From assembly GCA_002085385.1 (NCBI GenBank), contig NATO01000091.1, positions 1-7,861 on the forward strand: a stretch of DNA of 7,861 nucleotides, read 5' to 3'. The notes beneath the pieces were generated by a model. It made no database searches, had not been told where the DNA came from, and was given only the letters and a program-made list of their open reading frames with translations. Made by a program: the position numbers and the translations under genes. Shown piece by piece: positions 1-6,900 of this stretch. This stretch comes from a candidate division Zixibacteria bacterium 4484_93. Lineage in GTDB: Bacteria; UBP14; UBA6098; 4484-93. Within the stretch, counting starts at the first letter, position 1. Each line of letters starts with the position of its first letter.

Positions 1-310
1 CGGACAGGAGTGCCTCCTTAACCCCTTTTATGGGTGTGCCATACAGGTTCCCATAAATTTGTGTGTGTTCGACAAAGTATCCCTGTGACAGCTTCCTTAG
101 AAACTCATCTTTGCTCATAAAATAATAGTCCCTACCGTCCTTTTCGCCAGGCCGGGGAGCTCTGGTAGTTGCAGAAATAGATAATATAAATTCCGGGTGC
201 TTATCCACGAGCGCCCTGCAGACGGTGGTCTTACCCGTTCCCGAGGGGGCTGATATGACCAAAAGAAGCCCCTCTTCTTTCTTATAACTTACCCTACTCC
301 CACTATCCAT
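1..310 (-). CDS. gmk: Guanylate kinase, N-terminal part (runs off the window edge)
   Basis: Guanylate kinase phosphorylates GMP to GDP with ATP in the cytosol, an essential step of purine nucleotide supply. I translated 103 codons from ATG at 310; the frame is open to base 2 and the 3' end lies outside. Visible signatures are the P-loop APSGTGKTT (residues 21-29), the GMP-binding segment SISATTRAPRPGEKDGR (44-60) followed by DYYF, and EHTQIYGNLYGTP (81-93). All are in the order and spacing of bacterial Gmk; about half of the usual 200 or so residues is present. The ATG has no clear Shine-Dalgarno. A TTG at codon 17 preceded by GAAGAGGGG is an alternative start, but it would leave almost nothing before the first beta strand, so ATG is preferred. 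It follows yicC after 88 bases containing a good promoter. The yicC-gmk order is common in bacteria. Confidence 0.95.
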   Translation of the reverse strand, partial: MDSGSRVSYKKEEGLLLVISAPSGTGKTTVCRALVDKHPEFILSISATTRAPRPGEKDGRDYYFMSKDEFLRKLSQGYFVEHTQIYGNLYGTPIKGVKEALLS

Positions 311-334
311 AATGAGTTTCTTATCTATCGAGGC

Positions 335-380
335 AATTTTGACGAACAAATATATTCAAAAACGAGAAAATGTCAAAATT
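335..380. repeat. 9-bp inverted repeat flanking the gmk promoter
   Basis: AATTTTGAC at 335-343 and its exact reverse complement GTCAAAATT at 372-380 are separated by 28 bases. One arm overlaps the -35 box and the other covers the predicted transcription start. It could be a pair of operator half-sites, or a chance result of the AT-rich composition. Only transcripts reading through from yicC would contain both arms. Confidence 0.35.
349..376 (-). promoter_or_regulatory. Predicted sigma-70-type promoter for gmk
   Basis: On the minus strand a perfect -35 box TTGACA (376-371) is followed after 16 bases by TATATT (354-349), one mismatch from the consensus -10. The expected transcription start is around 342, giving a leader of about 32 bases before the gmk ATG at 310. 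It lies in the only AT-rich non-coding gap of the window, between yicC and gmk. Prediction from sequence only; the sigma factor preference of this lineage is assumed. Confidence 0.65.
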
Positions 381-398
381 TATTTTCCCAAGCAAAAA

Positions 399-1280
399 TC
401 ACTCAACATTCTGGGCTTGCTCACGGAGCTGTTCAATCACGGTGCGCATCGAGATGGTCTCATCTATTATCTCCTGCTGACTGCTCTTCGAGGCGATTGT
501 CGTTGCCTCCCGGTGCAATTCCTGCAGAAGGAAATTCAGCCTTCGACCGACCGGCTCATCACAGAGAAGAAGCTTCCGCATCTGAGATATATGACTTCTA
601 AACCGAACTATCTCCTCCTTTATATCCATCTTCTGAAGTAAAACGAGCATCGCCGAACCCATTCTCTCCTCGGAGATAGAAACATCCGAGAATAATTCTT
701 TTGCATCCTGGCGAAGCTTCTCCAGAACGAGCTTTTTCCCTCCCTCTGCCATATTTTCTATCCGCTCGATGGATGATGAGAGTTTATCCAGACCTGCTTC
801 AATCTGGGCTGAAAGGTTTTTCCCCTCTTCTTTTTTCATTCTGTCGAGCTCCTCAAAAGCCTCGACAAGCGAGCAGGACACAGGTTCCCAGACCATCTCA
901 TCGAGAGAGCGGCTCCTATCGAGCCTGATGATATCCTGGAAAGCGGTCAAGATACCGACCTTCACATCATCGGGGAGAGAATCTTTCCCCAGAACGCTTT
1001 TAATTATCTTCTCATACTCATTAAAAAGAGGCATATCGAGTGTCGGTGAGACAAGTTCCTTCATACTGACAGGTGTAATCTTGATAACAGCTGTTATCCT
1101 TCCCCTCGATAGCCTCTCACGGATGAGCATATCGACCCTGTGCTCCATCTCCTGGAAACGGGGTGGAAGCTTCACAGAGATGCTCAAAAAACGGCTGTTA
1201 AACGAGCTAATGGTCGTCTCGACAAATATGTCATTCGCCTCAAAAGAGGCACTACCAAACCCTGTAAGGCTTTTTATCAT
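399..1280 (-). CDS. yicC: YicC family endoribonuclease-like protein
   Basis: YicC proteins are widespread in bacteria; the E. coli member has been described as an endoribonuclease involved in small-RNA turnover. This protein has 293 residues, the usual family length. The N-terminal YicC domain opens with MIKSLTGFGS and continues with a NSRFLSISVKLPP segment (28-40). The middle (about 130-210) is helical and charged. The C-terminal DUF1732 domain (about 205-293) carries QKMDIKEEIVRFRSH, GPVGRRLNFLLQELHREATT-like elements (here EPVGRR, QELHREATT) and ends in EQAQNVE, the typical terminus. The family usually has Asn where this protein has His in QELHRE. The start ATG (1280) overlaps the stop of the upstream membrane-protein gene as ATGA, so translation is probably coupled to the exosortase genes. 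An AGGA lies about 8 bases upstream inside that gene. gmk follows downstream under its own promoter. Confidence 0.95.
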   Translation of the reverse strand: MIKSLTGFGSASFEANDIFVETTISSFNSRFLSISVKLPPRFQEMEHRVDMLIRERLSRGRITAVIKITPVSMKELVSPTLDMPLFNEYEKIIKSVLGKDSLPDDVKVGILTAFQDIIRLDRSRSLDEMVWEPVSCSLVEAFEELDRMKKEEGKNLSAQIEAGLDKLSSSIERIENMAEGGKKLVLEKLRQDAKELFSDVSISEERMGSAMLVLLQKMDIKEEIVRFRSHISQMRKLLLCDEPVGRRLNFLLQELHREATTIASKSSQQEIIDETISMRTVIEQLREQAQNVE

Positions 1281-1783
1281 TCAAACATCCTATCGAAGCT
1301 TACCTCTCTGCCAGCAAAGAATATCCACAGGAAGAACGGCAGGAAGGCAAGAAGTAGTGCATCGATGAACACCTTTATCCCCTCGAGGGTGGTCGAGCCG
1401 CTCTCGACGAAAAGGATAATAACCGATAGTGCAACTATATGAAAGAGAAGAAGTATTCCAAACCCGAGCAGGGCATCCTTTAACTTTTTGTTCCAGTGTA
1501 TATTCTTCGAGGCAACAAGCAGCGCCCAGAACGGGATAATATTCGCTACAACCGGGTTTGCCGAAACGGAGAAATCCGCTCTCATAGCGTATGAGCGAAC
1601 GAAAAGCTTACCAGAGCGCGTGACAAGATATTCAAGTTTTCCCAGTGAGAAGATACTGGAAAGCCAGACAGAAATCCTCCCAACAACAGATATATAGGCA
1701 TCCCTTACGAAAAACCAGAGAAGAAACAAAACAATAGCAGAAGCGAAAAATCTTGCAAGGAACAGGAGTTTATCCCTTAGCAT
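1277..1783 (-). CDS. Four-helix membrane protein, probable exosortase-associated partner
   Basis: A 168-residue integral membrane protein. Hydrophobic helices are at about 8-27, 77-92, 104-127 and 138-157. A polar, probably extracytoplasmic segment (about 45-76), likely beta-rich, separates the first two. The second helix is entered by ANPVVANIIPFW and the last contains LPFFLWIFF. The gene starts inside the exosortase gene (14-base overlap) with GGTGG/GGAG just upstream of ATG, and its stop overlaps the yicC start. From memory of the family, the plan (N-terminal helix, beta segment, Asn-Pro before helix 2, Leu-Pro in the last helix) resembles the exosortase H-associated membrane protein. XrtF-type exosortases also carry a small downstream membrane partner. 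The assignment is inferred from context and topology; no catalytic motif is visible. It could instead be an unrelated membrane protein that happens to be co-transcribed. Confidence 0.75.
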   Translation of the reverse strand: MLRDKLLFLARFFASAIVLFLLWFFVRDAYISVVGRISVWLSSIFSLGKLEYLVTRSGKLFVRSYAMRADFSVSANPVVANIIPFWALLVASKNIHWNKKLKDALLGFGILLLFHIVALSVIILFVESGSTTLEGIKVFIDALLLAFLPFFLWIFFAGREVSFDRMFE

Positions 1784-2303
1784 GCTCCACCACCCTGTCT
1801 ATCCATAGCACCCAAAACAGCAGAACAACCACGATAAATGTTATCTGCCAGAGATATTCGTGAACAAAATTAAAAACCGACAGGGAGAAATACTCACCAA
1901 TCACCGCAAGGACAACGAGCCTTATAATGTTCAAGATAAATACTGCTGGGAGACCGACTATATGTCCCAGGAGTTTGTGCCACCCACGAGAAGGGTAAGC
2001 AAGAATTGCCCCCGACAGGATAAAAAATGCAAACACTCCTGTGCACTCATACACAATCTCAAGGGATATATGCCTCAGTTGAATCACAGCACCTGATAGG
2101 GAGGCGGAAAAGCCGAGAAGCTCGAGTATCCTGAAAAACAGCCCTGCTGTGAAGTTGATTGGGGCAGTTCTGAAAGATTCCGGAGGGAGAACATAGAGAA
2201 GAAGATACTCTGCAACGATAAAGAGTATCATAGAAATGAGGAAGCGTAAGACCAACACCCGTGTCTTTGCTCCCCCGGATTTCCTCCCTTTTTTGCTTGC
2301 CAT
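1770..2303 (-). CDS. Exosortase/archaeosortase family transpeptidase-like protein (small, XrtH-like)
   Basis: Exosortases are multi-pass membrane enzymes thought to cleave a C-terminal sorting signal (short motif, helix, basic tail) and hand the protein to an acceptor at the cell surface. This one has 177 residues, close to the family core and far shorter than EpsH-type proteins. The expected catalytic residues are visible: Cys87 in YECTG, Arg128 in LNIIRL and His148 in FVHEYLWQ. Helices lie at about 17-38, 52-65, 88-103, 112-137 and 152-168. The FNFVHEYLWQ segment followed by a hydrophobic stretch ending in LWIDR recalls exosortase H as I remember it; XrtF-like is the alternative. The ATG at 2303 has no Shine-Dalgarno and follows a pyrimidine-rich leader. 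A GTG at codon 16 preceded by GGGGGAG is another possible start that would remove a basic N-terminus. Its neighbours are a 57-residue candidate substrate upstream and an overlapping membrane partner downstream. Confidence 0.9.
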   Translation of the reverse strand: MASKKGRKSGGAKTRVLVLRFLISMILFIVAEYLLLYVLPPESFRTAPINFTAGLFFRILELLGFSASLSGAVIQLRHISLEIVYECTGVFAFFILSGAILAYPSRGWHKLLGHIVGLPAVFILNIIRLVVLAVIGEYFSLSVFNFVHEYLWQITFIVVVLLFWVLWIDRVVEHAKG

Positions 2304-2320
2304 AGGGGAGAGGTAGGAGA

Positions 2321-2344
2321 GGGGGAGCAGAAGAACACTCCCCC
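2321..2344 (-). promoter_or_regulatory. Intercistronic hairpin in the exosortase leader
   Basis: On the minus strand GGGGGAG (2344-2338) and CTCCCCC (2327-2321) form a perfect 7-bp stem with a 10-base loop. It is followed by a run of pyrimidines up to the exosortase start. There is no U-tract, so it is not a standard intrinsic terminator. It could stabilise the upstream transcript or lower expression of the genes behind it. A role is inferred only. Confidence 0.45.
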
Positions 2345-2363
2345 ATAAAGCTACCAGATTTCT

Positions 2364-2537
2364 CTACTTTTTCCTCTTGATGAGTCGATAAACTCCGTAG
2401 CCAGCGGCACCGACAGCTATCACAGGAATTGCCAGCGGACCAATCGGAACACCGGATGGTCCGGAGGGTACACCCTGTGCAAAGACTGCCACCGCGCTCA
2501 GAAGAACCGCTCCAGCAGCGAAAACCGTTCTTAACAT
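2364..2537 (-). CDS. 57-residue signal-peptide/TM protein, candidate exosortase substrate
   Basis: A small gene translated by hand from ATG 2537 to TAG 2364. Residues 1-20 form a signal peptide (MLRTVF, hydrophobic core, AVFA then QG, a signal peptidase I site). Residues 22-34 form a short linker rich in Pro, Gly and Ser (GVPSGPSGVPIGP), residues 35-50 a membrane helix (LAIPVIAVGAAGYGVY), and the protein ends in RLIKRKK. After cleavage this is little more than motif, helix and basic tail, the three-part layout of PEP-CTERM or IPTL-CTERM sorting signals, though the motif (VPIGP or similar) matches no signal I know. A consensus AAGGAGGT lies 5 bases before ATG, and the gene begins 17 bases after the preceding stop, so it is surely translated with it. 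The exosortase follows 60 bases later. Being its substrate is an inference from layout and position; it could also be a plain small membrane protein. Confidence 0.85.
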   Translation of the reverse strand: MLRTVFAAGAVLLSAVAVFAQGVPSGPSGVPIGPLAIPVIAVGAAGYGVYRLIKRKK

Positions 2538-2542
2538 TGCGA

Positions 2543-2550
2543 ACCTCCTT
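2543..2550 (-). promoter_or_regulatory. Ribosome binding site of the 57-residue gene
   Basis: AAGGAGGT with a 5-base spacer (TCGCA) to ATG at 2537. It sits immediately after the stop codon of the upstream gene (TAA at 2557-2555). This near-perfect site is the main evidence that the small open frame is a real gene. Confidence 0.85.
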
Positions 2551-2554
2551 GAAG

Positions 2555-3874
2555 TTACTTGATAAATAGAACCTTCTTCGCCAAACTCACATCAGACGAA
2601 ACCAATCGGACAAAATATATCCCTGTCGGATTGCCATCTGCACTCCAGACAGCATATCCAGAAGATGCAGCACAATCGAGAACGGCAATCCGCTCACCTG
2701 ATATGTTCAAAACCTCGAGGGAGAAATCCTCTCCTTCGGGGAGATTATAGTATATCTTAACGGAGGAGTTAAACGGGCTGGGAAATGCCTGAAGAGAAAA
2801 CCTGCCGGGAACCGGTTCTCTTCCTGTTCCGAGCATCCGCGCAAGATGTATCTCAAATATATATTCCCCATCACCCTTGAAAAAGCTATACTCTGTGGCA
2901 TCCAGCGGGTCTATCTCCACACCGCGGGTCAGATCGCGGATGCCAACTCGATATCCCTCGGGGCAGACAATATCCCAGCCGAGCGTAGCAGGACCGCTCT
3001 CACCCGTAACGACAAGCAACCAGCTGGGCTCCCCCGATGTGCTCTTCGCATCCACACACAGAGGTTCATCTCCATCGAGGTAGGCAAAGACGGGAAGAGG
3101 AGCATCGGGTAGTTCAAAAAACGGCTTCTGGCAGTCGAGTTCATCGGCTCCATCGAGGGCGAGAGGCGATGTCGCAATGATATTGGAAGCATCCGTGAAA
3201 CCGGCACAACTAACAGTGAAGTGCCCTACAAACTCCCAGGACGGCTCGGGGATGGTGGTTTTCATTCGAGCAGGTAGAGTAAAATTCAGCGTTCCATATT
3301 CGGGCCCAAACACTCTGACCCAGAACGCTCTACAAACCGGAATCCAATCCTCACCCGTGGATAGCCACGGGAAAAGCGGGTCATAAAACTTCATCTGATT
3401 GTCTTCCCAGTAGAAATATACCCTCTGCATATTCAGAGAAGAAAGCCATATCGCTGTCCAGGAGAGAGGGACAGGATACGGATTTCCGACCAGATTCCAG
3501 CCAGCATCATAGTAAGGGAGGACAAAAAATGTATCCTCTTCCACAGAATAGCCCGAGATATCTATCTCGGTGCTATCGAATGTACTCCAGAGGAAATACC
3601 CCTCGAAAAGCTGAAAGTTCGTTGGCACGCGGAACTCGCCAATCGATGGGTCATATCTGTAGATAAAACTTCCCTCACCCGTCGGCCCGCTGCCCATACT
3701 AAAAGACGGTATCTGCCCGCGGAGCTGAACTGGAATAGAGACCGGGTCGGGGATAAGGGATGTGGAGAACATATTCCATCCCCTCGAAAGCACTGTCGTC
3801 ACCGTATCGGTCCCCTGGGCAAAAAGGGTTCCAACGAAGAGTAGAATAAGCAGAAATGCGACCGAGTATTTCAA
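2555..3874 (-). CDS. Secreted protein with a T9SS type A C-terminal sorting domain
   Basis: A 439-residue exported protein. The signal peptide is residues 1-19 (MKYSVAF, hydrophobic core, TLFA then QG). Residues about 30-345 form a beta-rich, Trp/Tyr/Phe-rich region with RGWNMFSTS, VQLRGQI, IYRYDP, VPTNF, EGYFLWSTFD, DISG, FVLPYYDAGWNLVGNPYP and FYDPLFPW. Residues about 355-439 are a T9SS type A (Por secretion tail, FlgD-like) domain: FSLQAFPSPFNSSVKI, LEVLNISGERI, PTGIYFVRL and a KKVLFIK terminus. In T9SS organisms this domain directs passage across the outer membrane and surface anchoring. The start is TTG at 3874, fixed by AAGGAGGT six bases upstream and by the signal peptide that begins there. 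The whole mature protein parallels the last 450 residues of the giant protein encoded upstream. Substrate or enzymatic activity is unknown; a structural or adhesive surface role is likely. Confidence 0.92.
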   Translation of the reverse strand: MKYSVAFLLILLFVGTLFAQGTDTVTTVLSRGWNMFSTSLIPDPVSIPVQLRGQIPSFSMGSGPTGEGSFIYRYDPSIGEFRVPTNFQLFEGYFLWSTFDSTEIDISGYSVEEDTFFVLPYYDAGWNLVGNPYPVPLSWTAIWLSSLNMQRVYFYWEDNQMKFYDPLFPWLSTGEDWIPVCRAFWVRVFGPEYGTLNFTLPARMKTTIPEPSWEFVGHFTVSCAGFTDASNIIATSPLALDGADELDCQKPFFELPDAPLPVFAYLDGDEPLCVDAKSTSGEPSWLLVVTGESGPATLGWDIVCPEGYRVGIRDLTRGVEIDPLDATEYSFFKGDGEYIFEIHLARMLGTGREPVPGRFSLQAFPSPFNSSVKIYYNLPEGEDFSLEVLNISGERIAVLDCAASSGYAVWSADGNPTGIYFVRLVSSDVSLAKKVLFIK

Positions 3875-3880
3875 CCGACA

Positions 3881-3888
3881 ACCTCCTT
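3881..3888 (-). promoter_or_regulatory. Ribosome binding site that fixes a TTG start
   Basis: AAGGAGGT, then TGTCGG, then TTG at 3874. No ATG in this frame lies near the signal peptide start, so this site decides the start codon. It lies only nine bases past the 3' side of a strong hairpin, which may keep the site exposed. Confidence 0.85.
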
Positions 3889-3897
3889 TATCTTTCC

Positions 3898-3923
3898 GGG
3901 AGGCGCCGGCAGCGACGCCCCCC
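3898..3923 (-). promoter_or_regulatory. Strong GC-rich intercistronic hairpin
   Basis: On the minus strand GGGGGGCGTCG (3923-3913), loop CTGC, then CGGCGCCTCCC (3908-3898) pair over 11 positions, including two G-U pairs. The sequence after it is GGAAAGATAAAGG with no U-run, so it is not a typical intrinsic terminator. It sits between the stop of the giant gene (3942) and the ribosome binding site of the next gene. Roles in mRNA protection or partial attenuation are plausible. Confidence 0.6.
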
Positions 3924-3941
3924 TCGATATAACCCGCTCGT

Positions 3942-6900
3942 TTATTTGAGCAGTATCATCTTCTTCGTCTCAACGAAGTTGCCAGCCCGAAGCTTATACA
4001 GATACACCCCTGTTGCAACAGGCGTGCCCTTGGCATCCATTCCATCCCAGATGATAGAATAGTATCCTGCCTCCTGGGTCTCGTTCAAGAGGGTAACCAC
4101 CTTTTGCCCGAGCAGGTTGTAAATCTCGAGCACAACATCCGCATCCTCAGGAAGTGCATAGTTCACAGCTGTCGCAGCATTGAACGGATTAGGATAGTTC
4201 TGCGAGAGTGCATAGGTAGCAGGAATAGCCGGCTGTTCAACCTCGGTTGCTATCCTGGTAACGACAATCTCAAAGTCCCGCGTGTCTCCTGACTCGTGGA
4301 AGGTGTAAGAGGGTTCCTCTACCATATTGACATCCGCTCCGGTGGAGATATCGTGCAGGATAACGGAGTATCCTTCTGTCGGCACAAAGAGTTCTCCATC
4401 CGTGGGCCAGCTGATGGTCATAGTGCCAAGGCTCGTTACATCACCATAAGCCTCGATATGGAAGCTCCATACCTTTGGCACAGATGTCTCGAGAGGTGCC
4501 TTGTTGTCGACCGCCAGCACAGAGTCAGAAGCGACAAAATAGGAGATGAAAGTCTGTCCTGATGGGACAAATCCAGCAGGTATGTGACGCATATCGTAGT
4601 ATGGGTCAAACCCGTCAGAAGCACCCTCCGATGTTGCCATAACACAGGGGTCTTCCATGCCGGCTCTACTCGCAACAATCTCTATACCGATGTTATCAAC
4701 TACCACTGTTCTCTTGAACAGTCTTGTGCCTGTTGTCTTGGCGAGTGGTACTCCTCCCTCGAACCTGAACGGAAGAACTCCTCCCTCTTCCACATCGGAG
4801 ACCTGCACCCAGACACCGACCCATGGGTCGAGCATTCTGTCGACCATACCGGCTGGAACCCCAAAACCTATACCTGTCGCTGGATTATAGTAGTAGAACC
4901 CCCACTGGTCACCAAGCCAGACATAATAGGATGTTCCCATACCGGAAAACTCCGGGTCATCGCAGACAGCGTGCCAGTCAACGAGCTTACTGTAGGGATT
5001 CCCCATCATATACCAGCCGGTCGAGGCTTCGGTATAAGGCAGGACAAATGTTGTATCCCTCGTGAACGGCTCACCGGAAACATCGAAGTGGGAGTCGTCG
5101 AACCAGGACCAGAGGAAATAGCCTGTGCCGATATCGAACGATGTTGGAACAACAAACTCTCTGTCCTCGGAATCGTATTTGTAGATAAGGGAACGCCACG
5201 GGTCGGCATACCACGGCGATATATCATCACGCAATTGCATACTGACATTGTTCGGCTCAGCCTCAACAGGAACAGATATCAAATTCCAGTCCTTGTGAAT
5301 TGCTGGATTCACTTCGATGGTCGCTATAAATGCATTGGGACTCTCATCGTCATCGAGGAAGATGTAAATCGGGAACTCGTATGTCCCTGGTATCAGGTCG
5401 AGGCTGCCGTCATATATTATATAGAATGTATAGCATTCACCTGGCGGAATGACACCTGCGGGCGGATAAACCGACAATCCGTTCGGGAGGGTGGCATGCC
5501 CGGAATCGATGATGTAGACATAGTGGGTCACACGCGAGTGGAACCAGAACCTGCCCTCACTGTCGATATCGAGTCCACCAGTCGAGAACAGCCCCGAACC
5601 ATCACCGGGGAGCGTAAACGAGCTGATTATCCTCTTGTTCTCGAAGTCCATCTCGTAGCAGATATCCATACCCAGTTCTGCAACCCAGATTGTCCTCCTG
5701 CCGGGATGGAACGCCAGACCACCCGTGTAGAAGTAGTTGAGGCTATCGATTATGGTGCCTGGATTGGGCCAGCTCTTGCCCCTCACCTTATAGATAGGCG
5801 TGCCAAGAAGGACACCTCCATACATAAAGTAGTCAGACGAGCCGAGATAGAAAACATCCTCGACAGGGTCATACGCTATACCAAATTCGCCCATCTGATC
5901 CCAGATATGAGCAGGGTCGGTGAGGTTGAGGGCGATAGCGGTATCAGGGAGCCAATAAGCGTAAGCGACCTCACCTGTAAATGAGCCATCAGCGGTGGAG
6001 AACTTGAAGAACCTGTTCGTTGCCATATCGGTAACCCAGTAGTAGTTATCATTCTGAATTCCGATGCCCCAATCGGTAACGATACCTGCGAGCGGGTCAA
6101 CACGGAAGGAATCGACAATATCGCCTGTAGCAAGCGTCCTCGAAAGGCTCCTATCAACACAGGAAGCAGAGATACCGTCGTCGAATGAAAGCGATTTCGT
6201 GAAGGGCATTATCGCCTCAGGACTGACATATATCTCGATAGGTTGGTCGGTCGGGTTGCATATCGTCACGGGAACAGAATCGACTGTCCCATAGGTCACC
6301 TCACCCGTTATATGGTCGGATGGCGTAAGGTGAAGCGGAGTCATCCGGATAATTACCTCTGTCGTATCGCCTTCATAAACATTTGCGGCAGCAAATCCAG
6401 GGAAATATCCCATCTTTGTTCCGACTACCTGCTTTGCACCGGCAGGAACATTATCGAGGAAGAACTCACCGCCTGTACCCGAGTAGGTCACACCTGGACC
6501 GCACTTAACCCTTGCGTTGTAGACAGGCTCGTGCGTCTCGATGTCCACGACATATCCCTTGACAGCACCGGTGGGCCAGCCATATCCCTCGAAGTCATCG
6601 AGATACCAGCCGGGATAATTATTTACGGACCCATCGGAGGCGAACCAGAACATAATGTCGGTAGCATTACCCTCATACACTGAGAGGTCGAGCCAGACCT
6701 GCTCCCAGCCGCTGCTACTGCCTGAATAAGCAGGTAGACCACCAAGAACATTGCCGAAGGAAGTGGAAATCACTGTAGGATAGCCTCCCTCCGGGTAATG
6801 GAGCCACCAGTTATCACCGTTGTCGGTGGATACCAAGATAACTCCTCCATCATACCCTGTCGTAAGATAATTCTCCATATCATACCAGTGCCAGAAGGAG

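Noticed and set aside
312..641. Plus-strand open frame across the yicC-gmk gap
   Set aside because: It is antisense to the end of yicC, and its start region is the minus-strand promoter of gmk. No recognisable protein.
769..1442. Several plus-strand open frames opposite yicC and the membrane protein
   Set aside because: Low-complexity Ser/Leu-rich translations antisense to well-supported genes.
2059..2346. Minus-strand frame of 95 codons over the exosortase gene
   Set aside because: Overlaps the exosortase in another frame and lacks hydrophobic or domain features; the exosortase frame has all catalytic residues.
2555..3874. PEP-CTERM-like signal on the 439-residue protein
   Set aside because: Its C-terminus is a beta-sandwich T9SS tail ending KKVLFIK with no membrane helix before it, so it is not an exosortase substrate by layout.
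3898..3923. Intrinsic terminator between the two surface-protein genes
   Set aside because: The stem is strong, but neither strand has a U-tract after it and a strong ribosome binding site follows immediately.
4584..5984. Long plus-strand open frame of 466 codons
   Set aside because: It lies wholly antisense to the giant surface-protein gene, whose domains are recognisable throughout. The plus-strand translation is rich in Cys, His and Arg with no domain or ribosome binding site, so it is a shadow of codon bias.
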